Shown: piece after piece, positions 17,601 to 26,618 of the stretch
How the letters are laid out: the number at the start of each line of letters is the position of its first letter
How positions within the stretch are numbered: the stretch's first letter is position 1
Source of the DNA: Rhizobium sp. Q54
GTDB lineage: Bacteria; Pseudomonadota; Alphaproteobacteria; Rhizobiales; Xanthobacteraceae
Assembly: GCA_945861265.1 (NCBI GenBank)
Contig: CAMAUC010000019.1
Location: 1 to 46,051, forward strand
Length of the DNA: 46,051 nucleotides
Direction: 5' to 3'
The notes under the pieces: generated by a model
Databases searched by the model: none
What the model saw: the letters and a program-made list of their open reading frames with translations, nothing else
What the model was told of the DNA's origin: nothing
Translations under genes and position numbers: made by a program

Positions 17601-19706
17601 CTAGAATTCCTTCCAGTCCTCGGCTTTGACGGCGGTCGCAAGCTGGGTACGCATCTGCTGCACCGGACCACCGCGATTGCCGCGCGGCTCGCCAGCCGGG
17701 CCGGCTTTCGTGACGGCGGCCATCGGGGCCGGCTTGGCCTTGACGGCGGTGTCGCGCGCCGGCTGGTTGGCCATCGCGGCAGGAGCTGCGAATTCGCCGG
17801 CGCCGCCGATCTGGAAGAAGGCCACCTGCTCGTCCATCGCCTTGGCCTGGAATTCCAGGGTCTTGGCGGTGGCGGCGTTTTCTTCGACCAGAGCCGAGTT
17901 CTGCTGGGTGACTTCATCCATCTGGGTGAGCGCCTTGTTGATCTGCTCGATGCCGGTCGCCTGCTCGATCGAGGCATTGGCGATGTCGGAGACGACCGCC
18001 GCCACCTTGTTGATCGATTCGACGATCTCGGTGAGCGACTCGCCGGCCTTGTTGACCAGTTCGACGCCGTCCTTGACCTGGCCGTTCGAGTTGGTGATCA
18101 GGTCCTTGATGTCCTTGGCCGCCTGCGACGAACGCTGCGCCAGGCTGCGGACTTCAGAGGCCACCACCGCGAAGCCACGACCCGCATCGCCGGCCCGCGC
18201 CGCTTCCACCGCCGCGTTGAGCGCCAGCAAGTTAGTCTGGCGGGCGATTTCATCGATGACGCCGATGATGTCGGAGATCTTGCGCGAGGATTCTTCGATC
18301 TTCGCCATGGCATCGACAGCCTTGGCGACGATCTGGCCGCCGCGGTTGGCGACGTCGCGGGTCTGGTTAGCGTCGGTATTCGCCATTTGCGCGTTTTCGG
18401 AGTTCTTCCTCACGGTCGCCGACAGCTCTTCCATCGCCGCTGAAGTCTCTTCCAGGCCGGCGGCCTGCTCCTCGGTGCGCTGCGACAGGTCGGTGGTGCT
18501 TGTCGAGATTTCGGCCGAGGCGTTGGTGACCTCGCGGCCCGAGGATTTTATCGCGCTGATGGTCGAAGAAACCTTCTCCGCCATCAGTTGGACCGCATCG
18601 GCGATCTGCCCGACTTCGTCTTTGCGCCCAAGCCCCGGCACCTCGATCGAGAAGTTGCCGCTCGCAATCGTCTCCAATGGAGCGACCAAGGCGGTGATCG
18701 GTTTGGCAATGCCGCGGCCGATCAACCAAGCGAGTAACGCGCCGATAACCAGGCCGCCGATCGCCATCGCCGCGATAAGCCACTGCACGCTGGTCATGAG
18801 TGTCTCCGCGGACTCTTCCTCTTTCGACGCCAGTTCGCTCGTCGCGAGCTTGATGTCGGTGACGATCGACGCAATTTGTCCGCCAAGCTTCTTCATCTCG
18901 CCGTTCAACAAAACGTCGATCTCGTGCGCGTCGGCGGCGGCCTTGGTGTAGCCGGCGTTGTATTTCTCGGACAGCACCTTGATCTCTTCGAACAGCTTGC
19001 GGGCGTCACCGGTCGTGGCGGCGTCGAGGCCCGTCATGACAGACTTCAAGTCGGCAAAGGCCTTGCTGGCCGCGTCGGCGGACGCCTGGTCGTGCCGCGC
19101 CAGGACCTTGTTGACGCTTAACCGCGCCAGCATGACATGCTTGAGCCCTTCGCCCGCCAGCGTCAGCATGGTGCCGTTGCCGGTCTTGGCCGCGGCGGCC
19201 TGGAGAGCCTCGAAATCCGCGCGCAACTTGAGACCGCTCGGGTCGAGAACGTCGTTGACGAGCGCGGCCTCCTCCTGCCGCAACGTCACCACCTTCTCGA
19301 AATCGGCTTTCCACGTGGCCGCCTGCTTCTTTACCTCGGCAATCTTCTGCTTGCGATCCGGATTCGTTACCGACGCCTCGACCATCTGGATCGCTTCAAA
19401 CAGCGTCACCAGCCCCTGCCGGGCGCTTTCAAGAAATGCCTTCTCGCCGGTCAGTCCGAACTCGCGCGCCTGCCAGCGAGCGAACAACAAGGAGCGGTCG
19501 ACCGCCGCCGCGCGCGTGCTGTTGGCGGACTGACGCGCAAACTCCCTGAAGCCGTGCTCCACACTGCTGAAAGCCAGATAGGCCGTTCCGGAAATAAACG
19601 CCGTGATCGCGAGCACGACGGCAAAGCCGATAGCAATCTTGGTGGCAATTTTACGGTTGGTAAAGAGACCGGTCAGGCCGCGGCTCTGAGTGGATTCATA
19701 AGACAT
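17601..19706 (-). CDS. methyl-accepting chemotaxis protein with large helical periplasmic sensor
   Basis: A 701-residue chemoreceptor. TM1 is about residues 24-47; a periplasmic all-helical region of about 260 residues follows, the size of a helical bimodular (HBM) sensor rather than a 4-helix bundle; TM2 is about 309-330; HAMP is 331-384. The signalling tip carries [20 protein letters not shown]. The last five residues are DWKEF, matching the x-W-x-x-F tether that recruits CheR/CheB. It is the last gene of an operon with cheW and an alpha-carbonic anhydrase, 18 bp after the latter. The ligand is unknown; known HBM receptors bind small carboxylates. Confidence 0.95.
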   Translation of the reverse strand: MSYESTQSRGLTGLFTNRKIATKIAIGFAVVLAITAFISGTAYLAFSSVEHGFREFARQSANSTRAAAVDRSLLFARWQAREFGLTGEKAFLESARQGLVTLFEAIQMVEASVTNPDRKQKIAEVKKQAATWKADFEKVVTLRQEEAALVNDVLDPSGLKLRADFEALQAAAAKTGNGTMLTLAGEGLKHVMLARLSVNKVLARHDQASADAASKAFADLKSVMTGLDAATTGDARKLFEEIKVLSEKYNAGYTKAAADAHEIDVLLNGEMKKLGGQIASIVTDIKLATSELASKEEESAETLMTSVQWLIAAMAIGGLVIGALLAWLIGRGIAKPITALVAPLETIASGNFSIEVPGLGRKDEVGQIADAVQLMAEKVSSTISAIKSSGREVTNASAEISTSTTDLSQRTEEQAAGLEETSAAMEELSATVRKNSENAQMANTDANQTRDVANRGGQIVAKAVDAMAKIEESSRKISDIIGVIDEIARQTNLLALNAAVEAARAGDAGRGFAVVASEVRSLAQRSSQAAKDIKDLITNSNGQVKDGVELVNKAGESLTEIVESINKVAAVVSDIANASIEQATGIEQINKALTQMDEVTQQNSALVEENAATAKTLEFQAKAMDEQVAFFQIGGAGEFAAPAAMANQPARDTAVKAKPAPMAAVTKAGPAGEPRGNRGGPVQQMRTQLATAVKAEDWKEF

Positions 19707-19724
19707 AAGGTCAATCCTTCTGGA

Positions 19725-20519
19725 TCAGTTCGATTGAATGATGAAGCGGTGGTTGCGGCTCTGGACAGGCCGCGCATTGTTCGGAAACAACTGGGCAAAC
19801 TGTTTGATCTGTTCGGCAGACGCTTCGATCGGCTCTCTGAACACCGTCCAGGTCAGGCCTTCGGAACACGGCGGCGTCGTCAGCGAGCCCATGTAGCGGA
19901 AGTAGCCAGGCGCCTTCGGCAACAGACCGTTCGGATCGATCGATCCGGCAACGCGCTGCTCCGGCCCCTCGGTCTTCGGCATGGCATCGAAGATCGATTG
20001 CAAAGCCGAGTTCTTCTCGCCGGGCTTCACGAACACGCCGACAACCGCGAGATTCCCCGTACTCGACTTGTGCACGAAGTGGCATTCCAGATCGAAAGGC
20101 TTGCCGGCCAGCAAGTGCTCGCTCGGATGATGGAAGTGAAACTGCAGCAATTCGTATTTGGCGCCGCCGATCGTGCAGGATGAACCGGCGTCGGCATTCA
20201 CCTGGATGGTATGGCCGTTGTTCAAGATGCGCAGCGGCAGCGGCTTATAGTTGAGCGCCACCGCACCTGCCTCGCCGTTCATCGCATTGGCCAGATCGAC
20301 CGGCGTCTGTTCGAGACCGAGCTGACAGACTTTGAAATCCGGCTGCAGCTCTCCCCAATGTTCGGCGCCGGTGTCTCCGGCATAGCTCCAATGCGGCGCC
20401 GCGTGACCCGCCGGTCCGGCGGCATGCGGAGTCTCGGAGGCGCCGGCATAGCCGGCTGCGAGGCAGCAAGCGCAGCCCAGCGTGGCGGTGCGAAGAAAAT
20501 GGCGTCGATTGAGTTGCAC
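19725..20519 (-). CDS. exported alpha-class carbonic anhydrase
   Basis: A 264-residue alpha-carbonic anhydrase. The three zinc histidines are H128 and H130 in LLQFHFHHPSEH and H147 in LECHFVHK; the Thr199-equivalent block is SLTTPPCSEGLTWTVF, and C65/C218 are placed as the usual disulfide. The N-terminus NRRHFLRTA followed by a hydrophobic stretch is a Tat-type signal, so the folded enzyme is exported to the periplasm. It interconverts CO2 and bicarbonate plus H+. GTG start at 20519, with AAGGA nine bases upstream. It sits between cheW (12 bp away) and a chemoreceptor gene (18 bp), an unusual setting. Confidence 0.95.
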   Translation of the reverse strand: MQLNRRHFLRTATLGCACCLAAGYAGASETPHAAGPAGHAAPHWSYAGDTGAEHWGELQPDFKVCQLGLEQTPVDLANAMNGEAGAVALNYKPLPLRILNNGHTIQVNADAGSSCTIGGAKYELLQFHFHHPSEHLLAGKPFDLECHFVHKSSTGNLAVVGVFVKPGEKNSALQSIFDAMPKTEGPEQRVAGSIDPNGLLPKAPGYFRYMGSLTTPPCSEGLTWTVFREPIEASAEQIKQFAQLFPNNARPVQSRNHRFIIQSN

Positions 20520-20531
20520 GGGCTAGATTCC

Positions 20532-21065
20532 TTACTGTTCGGATAAATCGGAAGACGTCACTCGCGCGGAATGCAAATCCGGCAACGACAGCAGGTTAGG
20601 CAAATCGATCAGGGCGATCATGACGTCGTCATGGGTCACGATGCCGGCCAGGAAACTCGCCGCGTCCGACCCGCCGGTGCGCGGCACCTTCTGGATCTGG
20701 GCGGCTTCGATCGTCACGATGTCGAGCACGCGGTCGCCGATCAGGCCAACCTGCCGTCCGCCGATCTGCACGATAATGACGATATGCAGCGGCGTGGTTT
20801 CGGTCAGGCCCTGGCCGAAGCGGCAGCGCAGATCGACGATCGGCACGATGGCGCCGCGCAGATCGAGTACACCGCGCACATAATCTGGCTGCTTCGGCAA
20901 ATGGGTGATGTCGGTCCAGCCCTTGATCTCTCGAACCGCCATGATGTCGACGCCGTACTGGTCGTTGCCGATGGCGAAACTGACGAACTGGGTCTGTCCG
21001 GCGGCAGCGGCCGAGCCGGCCCATGTCGCGCTGGAAGTGTTGGAAGCAACGGCGTGCTGGTGCAT
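20532..21065 (-). CDS. cheW: CheW chemotaxis coupling protein
   Basis: A 177-residue CheW protein that links receptors to the CheA kinase. The two SH3-like subdomains are recognisable from FVSFAIGNDQYGVDIMAVRE, the conserved VRGVLDLRGAIVPIVDL block and VGLIGDRVLDIVTI. The N-terminal 25 residues are an Ala/Ser-rich extension. Start ATG 21065 follows GAGG; an upstream ATG at 21143 would add 26 unrelated residues. First gene of the operon with alpha-CA and MCP. No cheA, cheY, cheB or cheR lies in this window, so the module must use kinase machinery encoded elsewhere. Confidence 0.95.
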   Translation of the reverse strand: MHQHAVASNTSSATWAGSAAAAGQTQFVSFAIGNDQYGVDIMAVREIKGWTDITHLPKQPDYVRGVLDLRGAIVPIVDLRCRFGQGLTETTPLHIVIIVQIGGRQVGLIGDRVLDIVTIEAAQIQKVPRTGGSDAASFLAGIVTHDDVMIALIDLPNLLSLPDLHSARVTSSDLSEQ

Positions 21066-21267
21066 AGGCCTCGGCCCTTCTGTAAATTTGTGACTGTGCG
21101 GGATGCGGCGGGTGGACGCGCACTTTTGATCGAGTGCCCGCAACCTAGGGGCGCCGGATTGACTGGGCGTTAGACCGGAAAGCGCAGCCGCTGCTCCAGG
21201 ACTGCAGTGCGGCGGGTTTTATCGAGCGATTTCGCCAGCCATGATGGCGCGCATACCAGCCAGTCAC

Positions 21268-21279
21268 ACCGAATTCGGT
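21268..21279. promoter_or_regulatory. 12-bp perfect palindrome in the AraC-cheW intergenic region
   Basis: ACCGAATTCGGT is a perfect palindrome followed by a direct repeat of ATTCGG (21281 on). It lies 43 bp upstream of the AraC-type gene and about 200 bp upstream of cheW, a plausible operator for one of the divergent genes. Confidence 0.35.
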
Positions 21280-21321
21280 ATTCGGAGACCGTCCTGTAAA
21301 ACAAACTAGCCGGCGCCCGGT

Positions 21322-22395
21322 ATGTCAAAACCACTCGCTACAAGTGTCGTGAAATTTGCAAATGAAGAGTGGCAACTTGCAACTACGCTGCGGGCATCGC
21401 TGATCAGCCACGCACTGAGACACATGAGCCACCTCAACGCCTTTACCGTTGCCAGCACGCGACACATCGACGAGATGCGTGGCATCCTGTTCGATGTTTA
21501 CGACGCCCGGCTTTTCGATCTGCACGGCGACGGCAACCGCTTTGCGGCGAAGGCGGCCTATTTTCGTTTCGGTTCGTCGAACCTTTCCTATTGCGCGCAT
21601 CAGGCGCCGGTGCGCATCGAATTCCGCGAGGACGACTACATCCGCTTCCAGGTCTGCACAGCTGGCAACGGCCGCACTGTCATCGGCGGCGCACCGGTCG
21701 GCGTCGACGAGAAAAGCATCGTCTGCTCGCCATCGAATTCGGCCATGGAATTCGGTCCCTCACTGGAGCAGTTTTCGTTGCGGGTCAGCCGCACGGTCCT
21801 GGAGGAGGATCTGACGATCTTGCTTGGGGCGCGCCCCAAGCAAGCGCTTGCCTTCGCATCGACTGCCGACTGCAATATCGGCAGCACATTGCGGCTGCGT
21901 GAAAAGATCATTTACGTCGCCAACAGCATCGACGTTTCGGACGACCCCATTCCGGCGCCCATGCTGCGCGAGATGGATCGCATGATCCGCATCTCAACGC
22001 TTTATGGCATGCCGAACAACTACAGCGAGCGCCTCTATGCGGCCGAGCCGGCCTCCGCGCCATGGCAGGTCAAGAGGGTCGAGGAATGGATCGACCCGCA
22101 TTGGCGCGACGAGGTGACAATCGACCAACTGGCCGAGGTTTCCGGTTCAAGCGTGCGCAGTATCTTTGCCACCTTCAAGGCGGCGCGCGGCTATACGCCG
22201 ATGGCCTATCTCAAGCGCGTCCGCCTGCACGCGGCGCGCGGCATGCTGCTGGTCGCGCAGCCGGGCGCGTCGGTGACCGCCATTGGCCTAGCCTGCCAGT
22301 TCGCCAATCTCGGTCATTTCGCGTGCGACTATCAGGAGCAGTTCGGCGAATTGCCGTCGGCGACCTTGCAGAAAGCGCGAGCCCTCGCCGCATAA
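21322..22395 (+). CDS. AraC-family transcriptional regulator
   Basis: A 357-residue regulator. The N-terminal 220 residues look like the AraC_binding_2 type sensing domain (EFGPSLEQFSLRVSRTVLEE). The C-terminal double helix-turn-helix spans about 245-355: VTIDQLAEVSGSSVRSIFATF (helix 1 region) and a second unit with AIGLACQFANLGHFACDYQEQFG. Start ATG 21322 has no strong RBS; an alternative is ATG 21424 (MSHLNAFTVAS), close to the usual domain start. Divergent from the cheW operon with 256 bp between; it could control that operon, but no direct evidence exists. Confidence 0.88.
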   Translation: MSKPLATSVVKFANEEWQLATTLRASLISHALRHMSHLNAFTVASTRHIDEMRGILFDVYDARLFDLHGDGNRFAAKAAYFRFGSSNLSYCAHQAPVRIEFREDDYIRFQVCTAGNGRTVIGGAPVGVDEKSIVCSPSNSAMEFGPSLEQFSLRVSRTVLEEDLTILLGARPKQALAFASTADCNIGSTLRLREKIIYVANSIDVSDDPIPAPMLREMDRMIRISTLYGMPNNYSERLYAAEPASAPWQVKRVEEWIDPHWRDEVTIDQLAEVSGSSVRSIFATFKAARGYTPMAYLKRVRLHAARGMLLVAQPGASVTAIGLACQFANLGHFACDYQEQFGELPSATLQKARALAA

Positions 22396-22474
22396 CAGCC
22401 GCGTTCGTTCCGGCGCGCTTTGTCAGCCGCATCCCGCTATGCTACGGCCCATCGTCCGCTCGATGAGGCCTGGA

Positions 22475-23047
22475 ATGATTGACGCTTTAGAAGTTCTCAA
22501 AACCCGCCGCTCGGTCAAGCCGATTGAACTGAGCGGGCCCGGCCCGACCGCCGCCGAAATCGATACCCTCCTCACCATCGCCTCACGCGTGCCGGACCAT
22601 GGCAAGCTTGCACCGTGGCGCTTCATCGTCTTTTCCGGCGAAGCCCGCCGCGCCGCCGGCGCGCCGATCGCCGCCGCCTTTGGCGCAACGCATCCCGGCG
22701 CGACGCCCGACCAGATCGAATTCGAGGCGAACCGGCTGGCGCGCGCGCCGCTGGTCATCGCCGTGGTCAGCCGCGCCGGACCGCACGCTAAAATTCCCGA
22801 ATGGGAGCAGCAGATGTCGGCCGGCGCTTCCGCCATGCTTATGGCCACGGCGGCGCATGCCTTGGGCTATGCCGCGAGCTGGCTGACCGAATGGTATGCC
22901 TATGATCGCGCCGTGCTCGATGCCTTTGGTCTTTCGGCGTCGGAGCGCATCGCCGGCTTTGTCCACATCGGCAAAGCGGCCAAGCCGCCGGAGGACCGCG
23001 AGCGGCCAAAGCTCGCGTCCATCGTCACGTATTACGCCGGCGCATGA
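22475..23047 (+). CDS. YdjA-like nitroreductase (FMN oxidoreductase)
   Basis: A 190-residue nitroreductase-fold protein of the small YdjA type (about 183 aa in Escherichia coli). The FMN-binding N-terminus KTRRSVKPIELS, the RVPDHGKLAPWRF block and the central QQMSAGASAMLMATAAHALG helix followed by SWLTEW are family features. It is a homodimeric NAD(P)H-dependent flavoprotein, and the physiological substrate is unknown. Start ATG 22475 follows GAGGCCTGG. Its stop codon lies inside a 49-bp palindromic repeat (23040-23088), so the repeat supplies the gene end. Confidence 0.9.
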   Translation: MIDALEVLKTRRSVKPIELSGPGPTAAEIDTLLTIASRVPDHGKLAPWRFIVFSGEARRAAGAPIAAAFGATHPGATPDQIEFEANRLARAPLVIAVVSRAGPHAKIPEWEQQMSAGASAMLMATAAHALGYAASWLTEWYAYDRAVLDAFGLSASERIAGFVHIGKAAKPPEDRERPKLASIVTYYAGA

Positions 23048-23088
23048 TCCCGAAAAGTGGGTACCGGTTTTCGGATAAGATCATGCGC
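23040..23088. repeat. 49-bp extragenic palindrome, copy 1
   Basis: Outer arms GCGCATGATC / GATCATGCGC (10 bp) and inner arms CCGAAAA / TTTTCGG around a short loop. Nearly identical to the copies at 30003-30051 and 35191-35239. It includes the TGA stop of the nitroreductase gene and ends 19 bp before the flavin reductase ATG. Confidence 0.9.
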
Positions 23089-23107
23089 CAAACGAAAAGA
23101 GAGTTTC

Positions 23108-23713
23108 ATGTTCTACGAACCGGAAAAGCGCGACAGAGCGCTGCTGCCGCACGATCCGTTCAAGGCGATCGTCGCGCCGCGCCCGATCGGCTGGATCACC
23201 GCGATGAGCGCCAAGGGCGAGATCAATCTCGCGCCCTACTCGTTCTTCAATGGCGTCAACAGCCGGCCCAATCTGGTGATGTTCGCCAGTGAGAACTACA
23301 AGGACACGGTTGCCTTCATCGAGGAGACCGGCGAATTCGTCTGTAGCCTGGCGACCTATGAATTGCGCCATGAGATGAACGAGACAGCCGCGCCGCTGCC
23401 GCGCGGCGTCAACGAAATGGTGCGGGCGGGCTTAGCGCCGGCGCCGTCGCGCATGGTCAGACCGCCGCGCGTCGCCGCCAGCCCTTGCGCGCTTGAGTGC
23501 AAGATGACCCAGATCGTACAAATGAAGAGCCATGACGGCGAGCCGGTCGATTGCCACGTCGTGTTCGGCCAGGTGGTCGGCGTCTATATCGACGACCGTT
23601 TCATCGTCGACGGGCTGCTCGACACCGCCGCGATGCAGCCGATCGCCCGCTGCGGCTACGACCAGTACGCCACGGTGAACAGCGTTTTTGCAATGCAGCG
23701 TCCGCTAAAGTAG
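23108..23713 (+). CDS. flavin reductase-like, FMN-binding split-barrel protein
   Basis: A 201-residue protein of the flavin_reduct (split barrel) family: VAPRPIGWITAMSAKGEINL, APYSFFNGVNSRPNLVMF and a Gly-rich strand near VVFGQVVGVYIDD form the FMN site. These proteins bind FMN and reduce flavins or act as small flavoprotein oxidoreductases. Start ATG 23108 follows AAAGAGAG. Position downstream of the nitroreductase, across the 49-bp palindrome, suggests a two-gene redox unit, though the palindrome may end or stabilise transcripts between them. Confidence 0.87.
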   Translation: MFYEPEKRDRALLPHDPFKAIVAPRPIGWITAMSAKGEINLAPYSFFNGVNSRPNLVMFASENYKDTVAFIEETGEFVCSLATYELRHEMNETAAPLPRGVNEMVRAGLAPAPSRMVRPPRVAASPCALECKMTQIVQMKSHDGEPVDCHVVFGQVVGVYIDDRFIVDGLLDTAAMQPIARCGYDQYATVNSVFAMQRPLK

Positions 23714-23916
23714 CGGTATCGATGAACCATTTGCGCCGCCGGGCATTATTCTTCGCCCGCCGCGTTTAACCATAATGAAATCACCCGAGCGCACATTCAT
23801 TGTCACGTTTTGGTCACAGCTGGCCGACATCAGTTTTCACCATGTTGGGTCGAAATTCTTGTCGGGCGGCGGGCCCGCTTTGATGATGCGGCCGGGACCA
23901 GGGGAGACCATGTTTG

Positions 23917-24933
23917 GTGTTTGAGGGATTATTCTCGCGCGGCGACCGCTCCGCCGACGCCACGACCCAGGTCAAACCGGAAAGCACGCGGCCGAGCATC
24001 GGCCTGGCGCTCGGCGGCGGCGCCGCGCGCGGCTTTGCTCACATCGGCGTTCTGCAAACTCTGGCCGCGCACGGCATTGTGCCGGACGTCATCGTCGGCA
24101 CCTCGATCGGCGCGGTGGTCGGCGGCTGCTATGCCGCCCACCAGCTTGAAGGCCTGGAAACCTGGGCTCGCGGCCTCAAGGTACGCAGCATCTTCAGTTA
24201 TCTCGACATCAGCCTGTCCGGGTCCGGACTGATCAATGGTGGGCATCTTGCCAGCAAATTGACCGAGGCGCTGGCCGACAACCGCATCGAAGACTTGCCG
24301 ATCCGCTTCGCCGCCATTGCCACCGAATTCAATACCGGCCATGAAATTTGGCTGACGCGCGGCCGCGTCGCCGAGGCGATGCGCGCCTCCTACGCGCTGC
24401 CGGGCATTTTTCCGCCGGTGAAGATCGGTGGCCGCTGGCTGGTCGACGGCGCCCTGGTCAACCCGGTGCCCGTCTCGGCGGCGCGCGCGCTCGGTGCCCG
24501 ACTGGTGATCGCGGTCAATCTCAACGCCGATTTGTTCGGCCGCGGCACCATCATCGCCGATCATGGCTCCAATCAGGACGACGACGACGAGGCCGCGCAA
24601 TTGGCCGCCCAGCCGCAAGGCCTGCGCGGCATGTTCTCGGGCGAGCGCTCGTTGCGCCGCCAGTTCTTCGGCACGCGCGGCCGCCCCGGCATCCCGACGG
24701 TGATGGTCGAAGCCTTCAATGTCATGCAGGACCGAATCACGCGCGCGCGGCTGGCCGGCGATCCGCCGGACGTACTGATCACGCCGCGCCTGGGCAAAGT
24801 CGGCTGGTTCGACTTTCACCGCGGCGCCGACGCCATCAAGATCGGCGCCGAGGCCGCCGAGAAAGCCATGGAAGGCATCACCGAGGCGATCGCCGGCCTG
24901 TCGCAGGCTTACAGTAATGACGGCGGCAAATAG
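23917..24933 (+). CDS. patatin-like phospholipase (RssA-type)
   Basis: A protein of 338-339 residues with the patatin Ser-Asp dyad: oxyanion motif LALGGGAARGFAHIG, nucleophile elbow VGTSIGAVVGG and Asp in LVDGALVNPVPV. It hydrolyses acyl ester bonds in lipids; there is no signal peptide. The start is uncertain: GTG 23917 (MFEGLFSRGD) or TTG 23914. An ATG at 23910 with the best RBS (GGGGAGACC) is out of frame and gives only a four-codon peptide. A Asp/Glu-rich insertion (QDDDDEAAQ) is present at about residue 222. Convergent with the CBS gene. Confidence 0.9.
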   Translation: MFEGLFSRGDRSADATTQVKPESTRPSIGLALGGGAARGFAHIGVLQTLAAHGIVPDVIVGTSIGAVVGGCYAAHQLEGLETWARGLKVRSIFSYLDISLSGSGLINGGHLASKLTEALADNRIEDLPIRFAAIATEFNTGHEIWLTRGRVAEAMRASYALPGIFPPVKIGGRWLVDGALVNPVPVSAARALGARLVIAVNLNADLFGRGTIIADHGSNQDDDDEAAQLAAQPQGLRGMFSGERSLRRQFFGTRGRPGIPTVMVEAFNVMQDRITRARLAGDPPDVLITPRLGKVGWFDFHRGADAIKIGAEAAEKAMEGITEAIAGLSQAYSNDGGK

Positions 24934-24949
24934 TCAGGCGTCCAAGCGA

Positions 24950-25381
24950 TCAGGCCGTTTGAATATAGCCGCGTAACGCTTCGGCATCCTGTTCGATTTC
25001 CCCGACGCGCTGTTTGACCACGTCGCCGATCGACACCACGCCGATCAATTTTCCATCGCGCAGCACCGGCATGTGACGGAATTTTCCCGCCGTCATGCGC
25101 TCCATGATATCGGCGATCGAGTCGTTCTCGCCGCAGGTGGTGACATTGCGCGTCATGACCTGACCGACCGGTACTGCGAGCGCGTCGGCGCCCTGTTCGG
25201 CGACGGCGCGCACGATGTCGCGTTCCGACAGAATGCCGGCAAGACGTCCGCCGGCGCCGCGGATGACGACGGCGCCGATACGATGTTCGCTGAGGAGTTT
25301 CGCCGCCGCCGAAAGATCGGCGGTCGGTTCGATGCTAACGATGTCGCCGCCCTTTGCGGCCAGGATCGCTTTCACGTTCAT
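24950..25381 (-). CDS. two-CBS-domain protein
   Basis: A 143-residue protein made of two CBS motifs (a Bateman module), about residues 10-65 and 75-135: LLSEHRIGAVVIRG...LAGILSERDIVRAV and MTAGKFRHMPVLRDGKLIGVVSIGDVVKQRV. Such stand-alone modules bind adenosine nucleotides and sense energy charge or act as partner subunits. Start ATG 25381 follows GGGAGAGTGCC; an upstream in-frame start at 25480 lacks an RBS. Located between convergent patatin and the rhomboid gene on the same strand. Confidence 0.92.
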   Translation of the reverse strand: MNVKAILAAKGGDIVSIEPTADLSAAAKLLSEHRIGAVVIRGAGGRLAGILSERDIVRAVAEQGADALAVPVGQVMTRNVTTCGENDSIADIMERMTAGKFRHMPVLRDGKLIGVVSIGDVVKQRVGEIEQDAEALRGYIQTA

Positions 25382-25514
25382 GGCACTCTCCCTGTCACCC
25401 GAATTGTGGTTACGCGGGAACTGTTGAGTCTCGGGTCTGTGCCAACGATCCTGCCGCGTATCCGGTTCCGTCAAGCACATTCGCGATAATGGCTACGCTG
25501 CGGCGCGGCATAAC

Positions 25515-26264
25515 CTAATGCAATGTCGGGCCATCATTGATGAATGGCGGCAGCGTCGGCTTGGGATCGAACCAGGAAAACAGCAACAACCCGGCGAGAA
25601 AGCCGCCGATATGGGCTTGCCAGGCAACGACCTCGTTGTCGCCGGTGATCGATTGCGAGCCGAGGCCAAAAAGTATGTTGATACCAAACCACACCGCCAG
25701 AAAGGCCAGCACGCGCGGGTCGCTCAGCACATGGCGCAGCGGCAAGGCCGGCACCCGGAAGGAGTCGTCGTCGCCGCCGCGCAGCGCGCCGAGCGGTCCG
25801 CCGCGCTGAAACGCGAACCGCATCGCCGCCGCCATCGCGCCCGAGATTGACGCCGAGGCGCCGATCATCGGCGCTTGCGAGCCACTATTGGTCAATAGAT
25901 GCATCGCCGCGCCGGCCGCGGCGGTGATGGCAAAGAATGCGAGAAACCGCATCGCGCCGAAGCGCCGCGCCACGGCGCTGCCGAAGGCCAAAAGCCACAC
26001 CGCGTTGACGCCGAAATGCATCCAGCTGCCGTGCAGCAGCGAATAGGTGACGAAGGTCCAGACGTCGGCGCCGACGCCGCCGGGCAGCAGACCGCCGAGC
26101 ACGGCGGTCGAATCATAGCGCGCCGGGATGAAGGCGAAATAGAGCAAGATCCAGATGTCCTGGTCCTCGGTCAACAACAGCGTGCGCACGCCGTGAATGA
26201 GCACCAGCACCGCCAGCGATGCGACAATAACCGAAGGGACGTTGAACAGCGGTTCGCGTTGCAC
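25515..26264 (-). CDS. rhomboid family intramembrane serine protease
   Basis: A 249-residue, about six-TM protein. The rhomboid signatures are HGSWMHFGVNAVWLLAFG (TM2 His/Asn), IGASASISG (TM4, first Ser the nucleophile) and AHIGGFLAGLLLF (TM6 His base), so the dyad is intact. Rhomboids cleave single-pass membrane proteins. There is no ATG near the conserved N-terminus QREPLFNVPSV. GTG 26264 with GGAAA six bases upstream fits. A longer frame to ATG 26414 would run through a strong terminator at 26360-26385, which makes it unlikely. A Gly/Asp-rich loop (RGGDDDS) lies before TM5. Confidence 0.88.
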   Translation of the reverse strand: MQREPLFNVPSVIVASLAVLVLIHGVRTLLLTEDQDIWILLYFAFIPARYDSTAVLGGLLPGGVGADVWTFVTYSLLHGSWMHFGVNAVWLLAFGSAVARRFGAMRFLAFFAITAAAGAAMHLLTNSGSQAPMIGASASISGAMAAAMRFAFQRGGPLGALRGGDDDSFRVPALPLRHVLSDPRVLAFLAVWFGINILFGLGSQSITGDNEVVAWQAHIGGFLAGLLLFSWFDPKPTLPPFINDGPTLH

Positions 26265-26359
26265 GGGCACTTTCCGTTTGCGGGGCCAAAATTGACCCCT
26301 GCCCGCCTTTTTTTTACGCGGCGCGAGCCATCGCGAAAAGTATGACAGACGCGGGACAT

Positions 26360-26385
26360 AAAAAAAAGGAGGGCTCGCGCCCTCC
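26360..26385 (-). terminator. strong rho-independent terminator, minus strand
   Basis: Read on the minus strand: GGAGGGC-GCGA-GCCCTCC followed by eight Ts. It lies upstream of the rhomboid gene and therefore ends a transcript coming from beyond 26400, which requires a minus-strand gene or RNA in 26400-26710. Confidence 0.85.
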
Positions 26386-26453
26386 CTCGACCCGCGTTTC
26401 AAAACGATAGCCACGCCCTAAGGCATGGTCGCATCGCCTCCTCGATCCGCGGT

Positions 26454-26618
26454 TCAATTCAGTTGCGGCGTCGTCGTCGAAACGATGAACGCCGGCCGTT
26501 CGTGTGGATCGAGCGCAGGCATAGGCGCACGCGCTGCGATTACCAAGGCCATCGCGGTTTTAACGCTAATGCGCGCCGGCGGTCGGGGCAGCGCGGCCAC
26601 GGCACGCACCCTGCTCAT
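26454..26618 (-). CDS. possible small protein preceding the terminator
   Basis: A 54-residue frame from ATG 26618 (MSRVRAVAALPRPPARISVK) with a moderately hydrophobic centre TAMALVIAARAPMPAL and the tail IVSTTTPQLN. No recognised family. Support comes mostly from context: it ends about 70 bp before a strong minus-strand terminator that otherwise has no gene to serve. The frame is open further to 26720, and an overlapping plus-strand frame is also open, so composition alone is not decisive. A non-coding RNA is the main alternative. Confidence 0.3.
   Translation of the reverse strand: MSRVRAVAALPRPPARISVKTAMALVIAARAPMPALDPHERPAFIVSTTTPQLN

Noticed and set aside
26278-26320. plus-strand terminator before the T run at about 26305
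   Set aside because: The hairpin is imperfect (GCGGGGC against GCCCGC) and no plus-strand gene precedes it.
25515-26414. longer rhomboid start at ATG 26414
   Set aside because: It would need translation through a strong terminator and adds a Lys/Arg-rich tail; GTG 26264 fits the conserved start.
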